DNA of 64,000 bases, taken from assembly GCA_946800325.1 (NCBI GenBank), contig OX326958.1:63406366-63470365 (forward strand), written 5' to 3'. Position 1 is the first letter of the stretch. Each line of letters opens with the position of its first letter. A program made the translations under genes and the position numbers. Shown here in pieces: positions 14,466 to 26,180 of this stretch. Source of the stretch: Luzula sylvatica. Lineage: Eukaryota; Streptophyta; Magnoliopsida; Poales; Juncaceae. Under the pieces are notes generated by a model, which worked only from the letters and a program-made list of their open reading frames with translations, searched no databases and was not told the DNA's origin.

Positions 14466-15356
14466 AAATTTGAATCTTGGAAAGATGTTCAAAATGTGCA
14501 GGTGTGATATTTTCTTGAAAGGTATAAATAATATTTTAGATTTTTAGTAGGGTAAATATAATATTTATTTGTGAGAGTAAATATGATATTTTTGTTTTTA
14601 AGACGTTAAAAATGTAAATACCCCCAATTTTGATTTGATCTGCCCGTCATCTGGCTTTACGAGCTTCGCAGCTCATCCCTCGCCATTCAATGGTCAAGCA
14701 CCCAAGCATGAAGAGGACTAGTCTAAAGTCTAAACCCATCGACATTTTTTTTTATTTTTCGTGTTTTATATTTTTCTTAATATAGTTTTAGGTTTTATAT
14801 TTGTCGTTTATAACTTTCTAATATACATTTAAAATATGTCATATACTTTTTAGATTTGTGATATATTTTTTAGAATATGCAATATACTTTTTTAATTACA
14901 ATATATCTTTTTTGAATTATAATATTTTCAATGTTTGATATATTTTTTTGGATAGTAATATGTACTTTGCCACGACTATTATATACCTTTTGATTAGTAG
15001 CGTACCTTCTGATCATATTAGCATATTTTTTTAATATATTTACTTAAATATCGTGTTTTTTTAAACATCAATATACATTTATTGAATACAGTTTTTAGTA
15101 AAACTAACCTTAAAAAAAAAATATCGCCACATGGCGCCTTCCAATTAGTAAGACGGACAGACACGACTTATTTAACATACGTGAATGACTAAAAGTGTAT
15201 AATTTTATAAAAGAACTACGATGATTAAAAACATCAAAATCAACAGTAAAGAAACTAAAACTAAAAACATGTTTTTGTTACAAAACAATACGATTTATAT
15301 GTTCTACAATTTTTAATTTTCTTTGGAGATATTTGCACATATTCGACCTTAATCTT
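14466..15356. other. AT-rich intergenic DNA
   Basis: Low-complexity DNA with recurrent ATATACTTTTT-type motifs (14820-15080). No gene is seen. Confidence 0.5.
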
Positions 15357-16772
15357 TCATATGAAAATGCTACTAAAGGCTTCCTGGATGGCTCTCTTCT
15401 TGCTAAACTCGATAGTCCAGCCACCAGCTCTAGACGCACGAAATTTCTTAGTCTCTTCATCTTCGTACTCATGAAGCGGGTCCAGTTGACCGGGCCCCAC
15501 CGGTAAGGGGAGAGCCATTGGGCGAAGTTGAGTCGGAGCGTACTGGCCTTGTACACCGAGTCCTTGTGAACTTTGAGAGAAGCCCTGTAATAGAATCATC
15601 AATTAACTTGCTGTATTGAAAAATAAATAAAATAAAAAGGGGTATTAATTACAAAATTATAAATTAAATTACTGTATCGTTAGAATCGGCCTGCATGGGA
15701 TTAGCCTTGCTTGCTCTGAGTGCTTCTGCTAATTCCTCGGCCTATATCACGCAAAAATATAGATGGAATTTAGATTATTTAGACACAAAAATGGTATATT
15801 GAAAAGAAAACTACATTGCAATAAAGAAATTGGCAAAATTATATTAGAGTTGCAAAAATTAAGATAAAGAAGGGGCCCATTGCATGTTCCATTTAAGAAA
15901 AATAAAAGACTGAAATAATTTGACTTACCTTTCGAGCTTTGTTATTCATTATCAGCTCAGCATTTTCATCTTGGTATTTTGCGATTTTAGCTTCAATTGC
16001 AGCCACATTTCTTCCTTCTATTAAATCAAAGGCTTCGAGAAATATTGCACAAGTGCTTTTGTCAGTATTATTAACATCATCATTATTGTTGTAATTTTAA
16101 ATATTACTATTTTATTTTCGGGTAGGAATCATTGATTCAGAATTTCAGATCAATTTTTTCAGTTTCTCATAGGTTTATTACTTGATTAATGATGTTTTAT
16201 GCATAATAGATCAAGGCTTAATCGAGGACTAAACATAAAACCAAAATCAATCGGTACCAATTAAGATGATGTCGTACCAGTACCAGCACAAACTGGTATG
16301 GTACGTCTAATAAGTAAAAAGCTTACTCATATCCTCGACTTCTTCTAAGTAATCATTGTATTCTCTAAGAGATGAGAAATCATCCTCCCTCTTGTTAAAT
16401 CTGAAATCATAAAATCAAGGATACAATTCAGATTGTTTTCCCCCCTTTTCTATTGGAATATACTTCAGATTTTCAATGATTGCATTTTCCAGACATTACA
16501 AACAACAATTCCATCCTTCAATTTGAAAAAACTTGATTCAAATTTCAAAATGCCTGGAGATTGCTCACCAATTATTTACTCTTATTGAAATCTTAGGAAA
16601 TCAACTCAGTAAATTTCTACTAATTATCAGAACTAAAAGAACGAATGAGGAACTTCTTTTTGTTCCTTCGAAGAGAGAAAAAAGAGAGGAATTATACTGA
16701 CATGTTAGAAATTCGACGACGAATATTAATCTCTCTGGTCCATTGTTGAGTGCCGCCCAACGCCTGCACCAT
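15357..16772 (-). CDS. MAT1-like CDK-activating kinase assembly factor
   Basis: Five minus-strand exons (16772-16702, 16400-16327, 16032-15929, 15741-15673, 15584-15357) join in frame to 181 residues. The core RRRISNIFNKREDDFSSLRE, EYNDYLEEVEDMTFDLIEG and ENAELIMNNKARKAEELAEA is the central coiled-coil part of MAT1, which bridges CDK7-type kinase and cyclin H within TFIIH/CAK. The C-terminus ends AGGWTIEFSKKRAIQEAFSS, matching the conserved MAT1 tail. The RING finger that opens animal and fungal MAT1 is absent: the protein starts about 15 residues before the IRRRI helix. As I recall, the short plant form also lacks it, so I take this as complete, but an unrecognised upstream RING exon is not excluded. 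Confidence 0.8.
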
Positions 16773-17808
16773 CTCCTATCAACGCCGGCTGCTACTGAAC
16801 CTGTCCAGTGCGTTCTCGGAACGTCAAGAGCTCTCCGACTGGTTAGACCACAAGAAGAGGCCGAACGCCTCGAACTCCAGGTCTTTAATAGGGGGAATTC
16901 TTGCAAATAAGCCCCGTATTTTTAGAAAACCCTTATTTTTTAATTCCTCAAAAACTCTTTATATCTTTTGTTTATACCAAAACCCCCTAAACAATTTTAG
17001 CCTATTTTTTGTTATGTTTTCAAAAATAACCATTACACCACATACTTTTATTTTATAAATCTCTCTAATTTAATAAATAATAAACATATATTAAACTATT
17101 GCAAAAAAATATTAAAAAATAAATAATACATAAATATTAAAATACTAAAATATTATAATAAATAATACATAGATATTAAATATTTATAATAAATAATTAT
17201 TTTATGAATGTATCGTTTTAACAGTTTTGTTAATTTAACATATTTTTTGGAATAATAAATATGATATATATACAAGTAGAGATAAATTTGATATTTTTTT
17301 TATTTTTAGAGGGATATATTCGAAATCATTTCTTAGATTTTTTTCATGTCATTAGGTTATTGGACGGTCACATAATTAATTTAACTGTCAAGTCAATAGT
17401 TAACGGATGGAAAAGAAATTTCAAACTAAATGAACAGTTAAGGAAGTTAAATGAACCGAAATAAAATTCGAGGGACTAAGTGATGTAAGCAAAAAATTGA
17501 GGGGCCAATATCAGACTTTTTCCTATTTTTTTCGAATACGAAATTATTCCAATCCTATTGAAATATTAATCGATACGAATACGGTTAAAATATAGTTGAA
17601 TATTTGACGTTTACGATTGCGAGTTTATATCACTAATTATCTATGTACTTTTAAACTATGTTCAAATTTAAACTCGAATTTAAATATTCGGATGCGAACC
17701 CGCCTGTGTTGCACGGATACGCTGATATGGCGATACGACAATTTAACTTATGATTCATGATATGATACAGGTACGGCGATACGGGTAAATTCGGTTTTTT
17801 GAAGTATA
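16773..17808. other. Upstream of MAT1: leader and MITE-like repeat
   Basis: From about 16895 (GGGGGAATTCTTGCAAATAA) to about 17525 (GAGGGGCCAATATCAGAC) the DNA resembles a decayed non-autonomous transposon with poorly matching ends. 17690-17808 is unassigned. No ORF is supported. Confidence 0.3.
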
Positions 17809-18156
17809 CGAGCTGTTGATTCAAATTTCCGATTGTTTGATTATCTCAAAAACAATGTCGATATTACTAACAAAATCTATCGAGAATGGTGTATAGGATA
17901 TATAGGTACAAAATGCAATAAGAAGTCGAAGAATCGCAAAGAATAACAAGACGTCGAAGAATCGCAAAGAAGATCAAGACGTAGAAGAATCACGGAATCA
18001 AGACATCGAAGATTCCGCAAGTTGGGATATCAATCTAATCACCAAAACACCTTATAGGTATCCCTAAACTTGTTTATGTATGATTAAGCTCAAAACAAAA
18101 GTCAAACAAATATATTCGAAATCCTGAATTAATATAAAAGACTGAAATAAGGATGT

Positions 18157-18621
18157 CCGTTACAACGGAACTCATTGTCCGTTATAACGGACATGCTCGT
18201 CCTATTCAAGAATGAAAACACAGTATAGTCCGTTACAACGGATTAACCAATCCGTTATAACGGACTTCAGCAAAGCGTTGCAACGGAATAATGTCCGTTA
18301 CAACGCTAATTAAATTCAAACTTGAAGGATGTCACAGAAGTATGTCTGTTACAACGGACATATATGTCCGTTATAACGGACATTGAACTCGCTTCAGTAC
18401 AATACTCTTCTCTTCATGTCCGTTGTAACGGATTAACCAATCCGTTACAACGGAATGCCACTATACGTTGTAACGGAACTTACTCCGTTATAACGGGAAT
18501 TAATCTCGAACTGAAGAGAAGTTTTCAGTATGATGTCCGTTGCAACGGACATGTCAGTTCGTTACAACGGACTACATAACACAGACTTCCGTTATAACGG
18601 ACATACATTCCGTTATAACGG
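18157..18621. promoter_or_regulatory. Array of paired CCGTTRYAACGG palindromes in LTR U3
   Basis: Sixteen copies of a 12-bp palindrome (core CGTTRYAACG, a few with one change) start at 18157, 18179, 18230, 18252, 18275, 18295, 18346, 18368, 18420, 18442, 18465, 18485, 18537, 18559, 18589 and 18610. They form pairs spaced 22, 22, 20, 22, 22, 20, 22 and 21 bp, and the pattern of three pairs repeats every 189-191 bp. AACGG is the core of plant MYB (MYB3R/MSA-type) sites. Enhancer function is inferred. Confidence 0.8.
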
Positions 18622-18698
18622 AATGTGGAAAAATTCGAATATAACAGCCATAACGGACTATGCGAAAAATGCAAGTTCTGGAAAGGGTCTATGTATCC

Positions 18699-18706
18699 TA
18701 TAAATA
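18699..18706 (+). promoter_or_regulatory. TATA box of LTR copy 1
   Basis: TATAAATA lies 78 bp after the last palindrome and is followed by a CT-rich stretch suited to transcription initiation. The same arrangement is found in LTR copy 2. Confidence 0.75.
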
Positions 18707-19295
18707 GAACCTTTCCCTTATTTCTCTCTCTAACTTTTGATAATCTTATTTCCACTCTTAAAAGAGAGAATACTTGCAAAATCCTTTGAGCTCATAATCT
18801 TCTAAACATTTTTAGAGATTATTTCCTTCCATTCCTCCACCAAATACGATTCCCAACTTGCGTGACCGATCAAGTTTAGTTCGTATTAGAAGTGTAATAG
18901 GCTAGCATCAAGAGTGTAAAGCCCGCTAGAGATTGATAAAATAACGTGTAAATCAATCTCGGCAAAACCTTGTAAGAGTGATTCGGGTATTCGATCGAAA
19001 GCCGAAAAAAAGGCGCAAGGCATCCCCGGAGACGTAGGTACTTGTATTCAATCGAATCGGTCGATTGAGCAAGTAGACGGTGAGTTAAAGCTACAAAGCA
19101 ACCACCTACCGAACTCCGTTATCAAATATCGCGTGTTCAAAGTGTTCGGTATTTTCTTAATTTCAATTATATCATTTTAGCTTCCGCACTAATTTAAAAT
19201 CAATATACCATAATCGAAAATTATACACTAGGATTACCTATTCACCCCCCTCTAGGTTAGAATTAACCAACACGAGCCACATAGGAAACCGCCTC

Positions 19296-20677
19296 TAGGG
19301 ATGTCAACGGGGCGGGGAGGGTCCGGGGATGCCTCCTCCATACCCGAACCCGAAATCTCGGGGATTCCCCAAACCCAAATCAAAATCTCCGTGGGTATAA
19401 AATCATACCCGAACCCGAACCCGTTACCCAAAATATTTACTTTTATATATTTTTTAAAAGAAATGACGTGTCCATTGTGATGACAGTGGCGTTTTTATTT
19501 TTTTGCAAAGATAAAATAACAATTTTGTTCAAAAGAGACTGAGAGAGATGGCAAGTGAAGAAGCAGGAAAGGAGTAATAGAGAAAGAGGGGAAAAAATGA
19601 CCCGCGGCTGTACTATTATTTGTTTGTACTTAGGGGGCGTTTGGTTGGAGCTTTAGAATGAGAATGTCTTGGCATATTCAATCATGAATTTCATTCCCAT
19701 GTTTAGTTTACACGCTAGGTAATAAAGTAAGGGAATACTTCATTTCCTAGGGCATAATTGATGAGAATATGATTACCACCAAAATTGATGATTTTTTTCT
19801 ATTCCCGTGAGGAAGAAATAACATGTTACATAATATTGTGCTTATAAAAACAACATATTTATAAGATAACATATTTATGCTAAATAGTTGTTAAAAAAAT
19901 ACTTAGAATAAATAATAAATAAAACAAATAAATCATTGCAATTATAAAATTAATAATTCGTCAAAATACAAAATAACCAAATTGGTTTAATTAATATTCC
20001 TTGAATTCCATCATTGATTAAACATTTGTTCGGCTAGAGTATCTTTCCAATGTGTTCACTCGTCACTTGTTTTGCTATGTCTAATTCGATTATTTTTTAT
20101 CTCATATGCCGACTGAGATAAATTATTTTCTTGAGATTCTTCTTCCAAGTGTGAAGATTCATCTCGTCTGGAGATGAGTTGAGTAAATCAATATGTTCTA
20201 TAGAGAATATGTTTAGCAATGCAAGCGAACATATTGCAAGACTTGTAAGTTGTTTTCAATTTAAGTCTGAAGATGCAGCAAAGAAATGTAGAGTATTTGA
20301 AGAACTAATGAAATTATCAGGATTAATGAGTCAAGACCGGATGAAATCAGAACTCTTATTTCGAAAGATACAAGCATGACAAAGTATTTTTTCACACTAC
20401 CTGATAAATTTTAACGATCAATGATCGATTTTAGTGGTGTGGATTTTAATCATCAAACAATTTTGAGGTCCAATTGGTAATTTTAGTTTCGGATATTTTC
20501 GGATAATTTTCGGGTACGGATTCGGGTTACCCGCATGACGGGGAGTACTTCCCGTACCCATCTTGAACCCAAAACAGGTATTTTTTTTTCCGGAGAATAC
20601 CCGTTCCGCGGGTATTATCCGTTCTGTTTGGTCGGGGATCCACCAGTTCGGATTTTTCCAATTCATTGACATTCCTA
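19296..20677. mobile_element. Decayed non-autonomous hAT-like element
   Basis: The left end TAGGGATGTCAACGGG pairs with the right end TTCATTGACATTCCTA. The adjoining 8-mers ACCGCCTC and ACAGCCTT match at 6 of 8 positions, compatible with an aged hAT target duplication. Internally, CTTAGGGGGCGTTTGGTTGG near 19630 looks like a PIF/Harbinger-type terminus, so this is probably a nest. A second hAT-like right end (TTTGACACCCTTA) lies at 20769-20781; its partner was not found. Confidence 0.5.
20179..20424 (+). pseudogene. Fragment resembling transposon-associated MYB/SANT-like protein
   Basis: A short reading frame (ending about 20379) contains ARLVSCFQFKSEDAAK and VFEELMKLSGL. After a frame change it continues to MTKYFFTLPDKF and a stop near 20414. 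The organisation recalls the C-terminal part of MYB/SANT-like proteins linked to Harbinger elements. This is a weak family impression, and the fragment cannot encode a complete protein. Confidence 0.25.
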
Positions 20678-20835
20678 ACAGCCTTTGAATAAAATCGAAT
20701 ATAAAATCCGGATCCCAGCTATTTTTCGGATATGGTTCGGGTGGTTGGGGAATAAAATATCCGACCCGTTTGACACCCTTAGGACGGACTCATACAACAC
20801 GCCGTCAAACATAGCTTCTTCCATCCCATGCTCTC

Positions 20836-23681
20836 ATGGCCTTCACGGCTCAACTCCTGCGCCACGTGAGACGCCGCCGCCTCTTCTCGCCTCTCTCCAT
20901 TGCCAACTCCCTCCAGTTCTCTCCAGTCAACCCGCCTCTCCTCCCTCATCACACTGTTCATCAATCAGTTATCAGCGGTATTTCCTGTAGATCCTTCTCC
21001 TGGTTCTCCAATTCCAGCAAGTCGGATGAAAGTGAGGTGATAAGTCCTTACAAAAACACCGAAATCCTCGAATCGGATGGTGGATACGATGTAGGATCCG
21101 ATGCCCCGAACTTGGAAATGGCTCAAACAGAGATCTCCAGTGTTAGCTCGTGGAATTATTCAGTCGAGACAATTACAAAGTTTCTCGATGGATATCATGA
21201 CCTCACTGGTCTTCCTTGGTAATAGTTCCATACAATCCATTTTGAATTTCACCATTGGCGAATTCGGCTCATGCCTAAATCATCTGTTTCACTGGTTTCA
21301 GGTGGATAATTATCGCATCATCTACAATTGCTATGAGATTTACTATACTCCCTATTCTGGTCTTACAGCTAAAGAAGGCTGGAAGAATCGCAAAATTATC
21401 TCCTCTATGTAACCTTTTTTTCGTTCAAATTGTATGATTTGTGCTGGTACTGTATATTTTGCTGATTAACTCATCTTGGTTGATTTATTTTTAGAAGTGC
21501 CTCCTCCATTACCTCCTCTTTTCAAAGGAAAGAGCATGATCAAGCAATACCTTTTCTTTCAAAAGAGGAGAAAAGAGCTTGGATGCCCTTCTTATTTGTG
21601 GAATTTCGCATATCTTACAGTCCAGGTAAAACATCTTAATTGCATATTATAATTATTATTTATTTATCAAATTTGCTTAGATTTTTTATTTCTTCTTTTG
21701 AAGTTTCCTTTATTTATTTCATGGATGAGTAGCATTAGATCCATGTGCTTGAATCATCACCCTGGACTCGAAACTGTAAGGAACTTAAATTCTCTATCGT
21801 TTAAATTATTCAAACAATCAAAATTCTTATTTGAAATATATATATTTTTTTCAATTTGAAGTGTATATTTAAATTAAGATGTTTATTTTTCGAAATTAAA
21901 TTTACAGGGCGGAGCACTATGGTTCGAAAACTTAACCAGTCGTCCACATGGTATTATGGGTTGTATTTTCCCTATATTAATATCTGGCATCCATTATATA
22001 AATATACAGGTATGAAATACTATTAATTTAATGTAGCTTTATATTTTGTAATTTTTTGAATTTTAAGGATTAACATTTTTGTACTCAGTTATCTTTCGAG
22101 TCCGTACAGAAGGAGAATATGCAAGGAATTACGGGCGTGATAGTAAAAGTATGTTCAATATATGAAAATAAATATTATTGTTAATTTCCAATTAAATTGT
22201 TTCAAACTCCTTAATTATTTTACAAATTCCATTCAAGAAATTAATTTGTCTCTCATTTCCTGTTACAGTACTACAAGTTATATCTTGACATATTGGCCCT
22301 TCCTTTATTTATTATTGGATTCTTAATTCCTCAGGTATTTTTTTCTTTCTTTTCTAATATTTAATTGCAATAATATAAACAAATTGAATGAAATAAATAA
22401 TTATTGGTTTGTGTATACAGGGCAGTCTTGTTTACTGGAGCACAAACAGCTTATTAACCTTGTGTCAAGTATGTTAATAATTAATTTTATCTTTATCTAT
22501 TATTTTAATTTGTATAATAATGGTAATTTTTAATTTTTGCAGCAATTAACCTTAAGAAATGAGCTTGTCAGAACTAAATTAGGGTTACCGATTATCAAAC
22601 CTCCCAATAAGGGTCATGAGGGCTCTTTAATGATTGATAAAGAAACTATTGAATCTCTCCCTGTTGATAAGATCCTAAAAGTATGTATTTAATCAATCTA
22701 GGAATTATAATTAATTTAATAATATTATTATAAAATATATAAAATTGTTACAAAATATGTAGATTGCCCTTGAAGAAATGTCTTTAATGAAATACAATAG
22801 TGCTCTACCATTCCTAAGGTTCATATACTTTAAATGCCCATTTTTGTTTAATTTTATCAAATATGCCCTCGAATTGAAGTTATTTCACTTGTTTATCTTT
22901 TTTGTGAAATTTGTAGAGTAGCAATTGAGAAGGATCCAGATTCAATCAATGCATTAGTTGCTTTAGCGCAAATTATGCATTCAAAAGGTTCATTTCAAGA
23001 GGCAATTGAACATGTCGAACGTGCAATTCCCAAGGTTCTTTTTGCATAATTCCAAAATTATTAACATTTTGACCTCTTTTTTCCATTTATATTATTTTTT
23101 ATTTTTTGGTTAGATTCAAGAGGATGATCCAATTCTTCTTCTTGCCCTCTTTGTTGCAAGCGTTTCTCATATTTCTCTGGTATACTATATTTAAAAACTT
23201 TATAGAACAACAAATTTGTTCCTTGGAATTTAATTATTTCTATTTTTGTTTTTTAACTTTTTTTAAAGGGAAAAAGGGAAATAGCAATTAAGTACTTGAG
23301 TAGAGTACCAGATTTGAAGGTACCAGAGAAACCAATTGAAAAAGCGAATTATTATACCAGCTTAGTTATGTTGGGAAGGTACTATTATTTTATCAAAACA
23401 AAATATTTTCTTTCAAAATTCATAATTTTCTCAATTTCACTTTTATGTCTTGAAATAATTATATTCAATTGCGAAAAAATTGCAGTTCTCTCTTTGAAGT
23501 AGGAAGGAAGTCAGAAGCTATAATGCATCTGCGGAGAGCTGCGACTTATGACCCTAATGTTATGGCGTATGTGACACAGTGCGAAAAGGCGATGGAAGAG
23601 GATAAGGAAAGTAATGGAGGAGAGACAACACACCAAGATCAAACTAATAGTAAAGAGGTATTGGAACAAAGTTCAAACTAA
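20836..23681 (+). CDS. OXA1/YidC/ALB3-family membrane insertase with TPR tail (OXA2-like)
   Basis: Fourteen exons join in frame: 20836-21218, 21302-21408, 21498-21625, 21704-21775, 21908-22009, 22089-22148, 22269-22334, 22421-22468, 22543-22680, 22763-22818, 22917-23034, 23114-23179, 23269-23378 and 23486-23681, giving 549 residues. An Arg-rich leader (LLRHVRRRRLFSPLS) suggests mitochondrial import. Hydrophobic segments include WWIIIASSTIAMRFTILPIL, a FISWM-containing helix, a GCIFPILISGIHYI helix and LYLDILALPLFIIGFLIPQ, the order expected of YidC/Oxa1 proteins. From about residue 369 the sequence becomes TPR-like (SINALVALAQIMHSKGSFQEA; EVGRKSEAIMHLRRAATYDP). This combination matches Arabidopsis OXA2 (At1g65080 type), whose family inserts mitochondrial inner-membrane proteins such as COX2. 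Exon 3 uses the second of two adjacent AG acceptors. Confidence 0.9.
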
Positions 23682-24507
23682 TAATGCAGAAGTGGTGGAT
23701 CAAGATAAAATAAGCAATAGATAATTTATACATGCTAAGTTTTGAAGTTTTGAATTTTTGAATTATTTGGTAAATAGGTTTTGACAATAAAAGAGAAATA
23801 AGAACTTCATTTTTGGTAATAATTTAATTTAATTTATGAAATTTTGTAGGCCATAGATTTTTATTTTCTTTTGGAGAAACTTTGTATTGTATTCTTCCAT
23901 GAACATTTTTGGCAAACCTATTGCATTGTAGAAAATTTGTGTTATGTAATTTTGATAAAACTAGAGGGGCTAAATGTAATTTATAGCATGACGGTCTATA
24001 CAAAGAGACGCAGACCATGTCTATACAAAAGTGATAAAGCAGTAAAAAGTTCTATTTCGTCTGCATATATATGTCCTCAAAATCCCCACACCATTTTTAA
24101 ACATATATTATCTACTACTTTCTACTATTTCAGGGAAAACATGAAATGACAACGAATGAATCTAACCACGTCATACAAAGGAAAACGCCGTATAAAATCA
24201 CGAGTACATTATAACTCCAGTCAAAGAACCTAAATCTCAGTCAAGCCTTAAACTAAAGGCTCGAACTTCAAAATATTTCCATTCACCCCCCCCGCCTTTT
24301 CCATCTCTGAAATTCTCGGATTACAAAACAAATAAAATGCTACTTATCATTCGATTTCAAATTTTTGCTTTATAAAACAATTGTAGATATAATGGACAGC
24401 TCGCCTCCTATTCTCAGTCCAGTCTCCAGTCTGAACACTACTCCAGTACAAAATCAAATACAGTAGTACCTCGGAAAACGTAATACTGAACAAAGTACTC
24501 AGCGAGA
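23682..24507. other. Intergenic: OXA2 3' flank and WRKY promoter
   Basis: AT-rich DNA lies next to OXA2. The WRKY 5' side includes a short C run near 24288. No gene is supported. Confidence 0.5.
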
Positions 24508-26180
24508 ATGGAGGAGAAGGCGCTACTGGTGAAGAAAGAGGGGAGTATGAGCATCGCGGAGAGGAGGGCGGCGTGGCGAGGTATTGAGCGTCCGATCTTG
24601 CCACCCAGGGTTAATACTGCGCGATTTCGTACAAATGGCGGTGCATTCTCTCCGGTTGCTTCTTCTCCGGCCACCGCTCTGAGGTCGCCGTGCCTTGTCA
24701 TCCCTCCTGGTATCAGCCCTGCAGCTTTGCTGGATTCTCCTGTACTTTTTCAGGTTGATCCTTGCTTTTCTTCATATTAGAAAAAGTATAAACTCGTATT
24801 TTAATCTATTTTCCCCAATTTAACTGTATTATTTACTCAGATTCCATCAAACAATCCTACTGGCAATTGGACATCTTCAACTGGCCTTAGCCAAGAAAAT
24901 CTCACAGTCTCAGAATTACCAGAAAAGAATAATTCAAACTCTATTAAATTGGAACCTGATAAAATAGAGGATTCAAGTAGTACCATTGCTGGTACCAGTC
25001 AGAAAAAATCACTGGAGGATGGATACAACTGGAGAAAATACGGCCAAAAGCTAGTAAAAGGCTGTGAATTTCCGCGAAATTATTATAAGTGTACTTACCC
25101 AAATTGTAACGTGAAAAAAATGGTCGAACAATCAATTGAGGGGCGTGTAACTGATATTGTTTATAAAGGTAATCACGAGCATCCTTTGCCAGATTCGTCT
25201 AATTTGAAAATTTGTAATCAACGAGGGTATATGAGCAAAAGATGCGCGAAAATGAATGGGAATAGTTTGGAGGGGAATTCTTCGGTGTCTAGTGTTAGTG
25301 AGGCTTGTGAAAATGGAAAAGACCGAAATGTCCTTGGTGTTGATGATAGTATGTCATGCGTTGAAAGAAGTGGATTGTGTTGTAATGATGAAGATGATGA
25401 TGAGAGAGAGTCGAAAAGAAGGTAAATGTTTTTAGAGTTTCTGATAAAATTAGATTATTTGCAAAAAAGCTCTTTTGTTTTGTGATGTGGCACAAATCAA
25501 ATATTTATTTTAATATCACTAAAGTTTTGTCATTATAGGAGAAATGAAGGGTATTTAACAAATATTGTACCCGCCTCGGAGACGAATCGAGAGCCAAGAG
25601 TGGTGGTTCAAACAGTAAGCGAAATAGACCTTCTAGATGATGGATATAAATGGCGAAAATACGGGCAAAAAGTTGTCAAGGGAAATCCAAACCCTAGGTA
25701 TATTAAATCATTCTTAACATCAAATTAAAATTTTAAACATTAGATTATATTTTTTTTCATTAATTTTGCAGGAGTTATTATAAATGCACTAATCTTGGAT
25801 GCCCCGTTAGAAAGCACATCGAGCGGGCCCCACACGATCTCGAATCGGTGATCACGACTTATGAAGGAAAACACAATCACGAGGTTCCCGTTACGAATAT
25901 TAGTAACACTAACAATCACAAAGCTCCTAATACTAATAATAATAATAATAATAATATACAAGTTAATGATTTTAATTCCTCTGCTGCACGGATCTCGATG
26001 CAACCGAATGGTAGTTATGAAGGGGTTTGTTTGGGTAGTAATTTGAATTTGAATTTGAATATGCTTCGTGATTTTCATAATTCGACTTATTTGGAATTAT
26101 TTAGGCCCTTGTTTGACCAAGCATTTGTTGGTTCTAATGTAGCAGAATATAGAGAAAATCCACATGACGAATATCAATGA
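24508..26180 (+). CDS. WRKY transcription factor, group I (two WRKY domains)
   Basis: Four exons (24508-24753, 24841-25421, 25539-25697, 25772-26180) join in frame to 464 residues. The N-terminal WRKY domain reads [15 protein letters not shown] with zinc ligands CTYPNC and HEH. The C-terminal domain reads [15 protein letters not shown] with CTNLGC and HNH. Two C2H2-type domains define group I. The last intron splits the codon for the Arg in PNPR just before SYYKC, the conserved intron of C-terminal WRKY domains. The N-terminal [16 protein letters not shown] segment carries the clustered SP sites seen in WRKY3/4/33-type proteins that MAP kinases phosphorylate. It binds W-box DNA (TTGAC core) in the nucleus. 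Its broken paralogue lies at 58240-59857. Confidence 0.95.

Larger units (their letters stand above)
17814..19272 (+). mobile_element. Solo LTR of a retrotransposon (LTR copy 1)
   Basis: The 1459-bp unit starts TGTTGATTC and ends GAATTAACCAACA, so short inverted termini TGTTG..CAACA are present. It is flanked by the 5-bp direct repeat CGAGC (17809-17813 and 19273-19277). No internal retrotransposon sequence or second LTR adjoins it, which defines a solo LTR left by LTR-LTR recombination. U3 carries an array of palindromes (18157-18621) and a TATAAATA box at 18699-18706. A C-rich ATTCACCCCCCTCTAGG block lies near the 3' end, a feature I associate with some plant Copia LTRs; the superfamily is not proven. 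Confidence 0.88.

Noticed and set aside
14100..14507. Long open frames on both strands
   Set aside because: They are by-products of an 81-bp (3 x 27) minisatellite that stays open in several frames.
18157..18621. CRISPR-like repeat-spacer array
   Set aside because: Units are short palindromes inside an LTR promoter, spacers are themselves repeated at about 190 bp, and the context is a plant genome.
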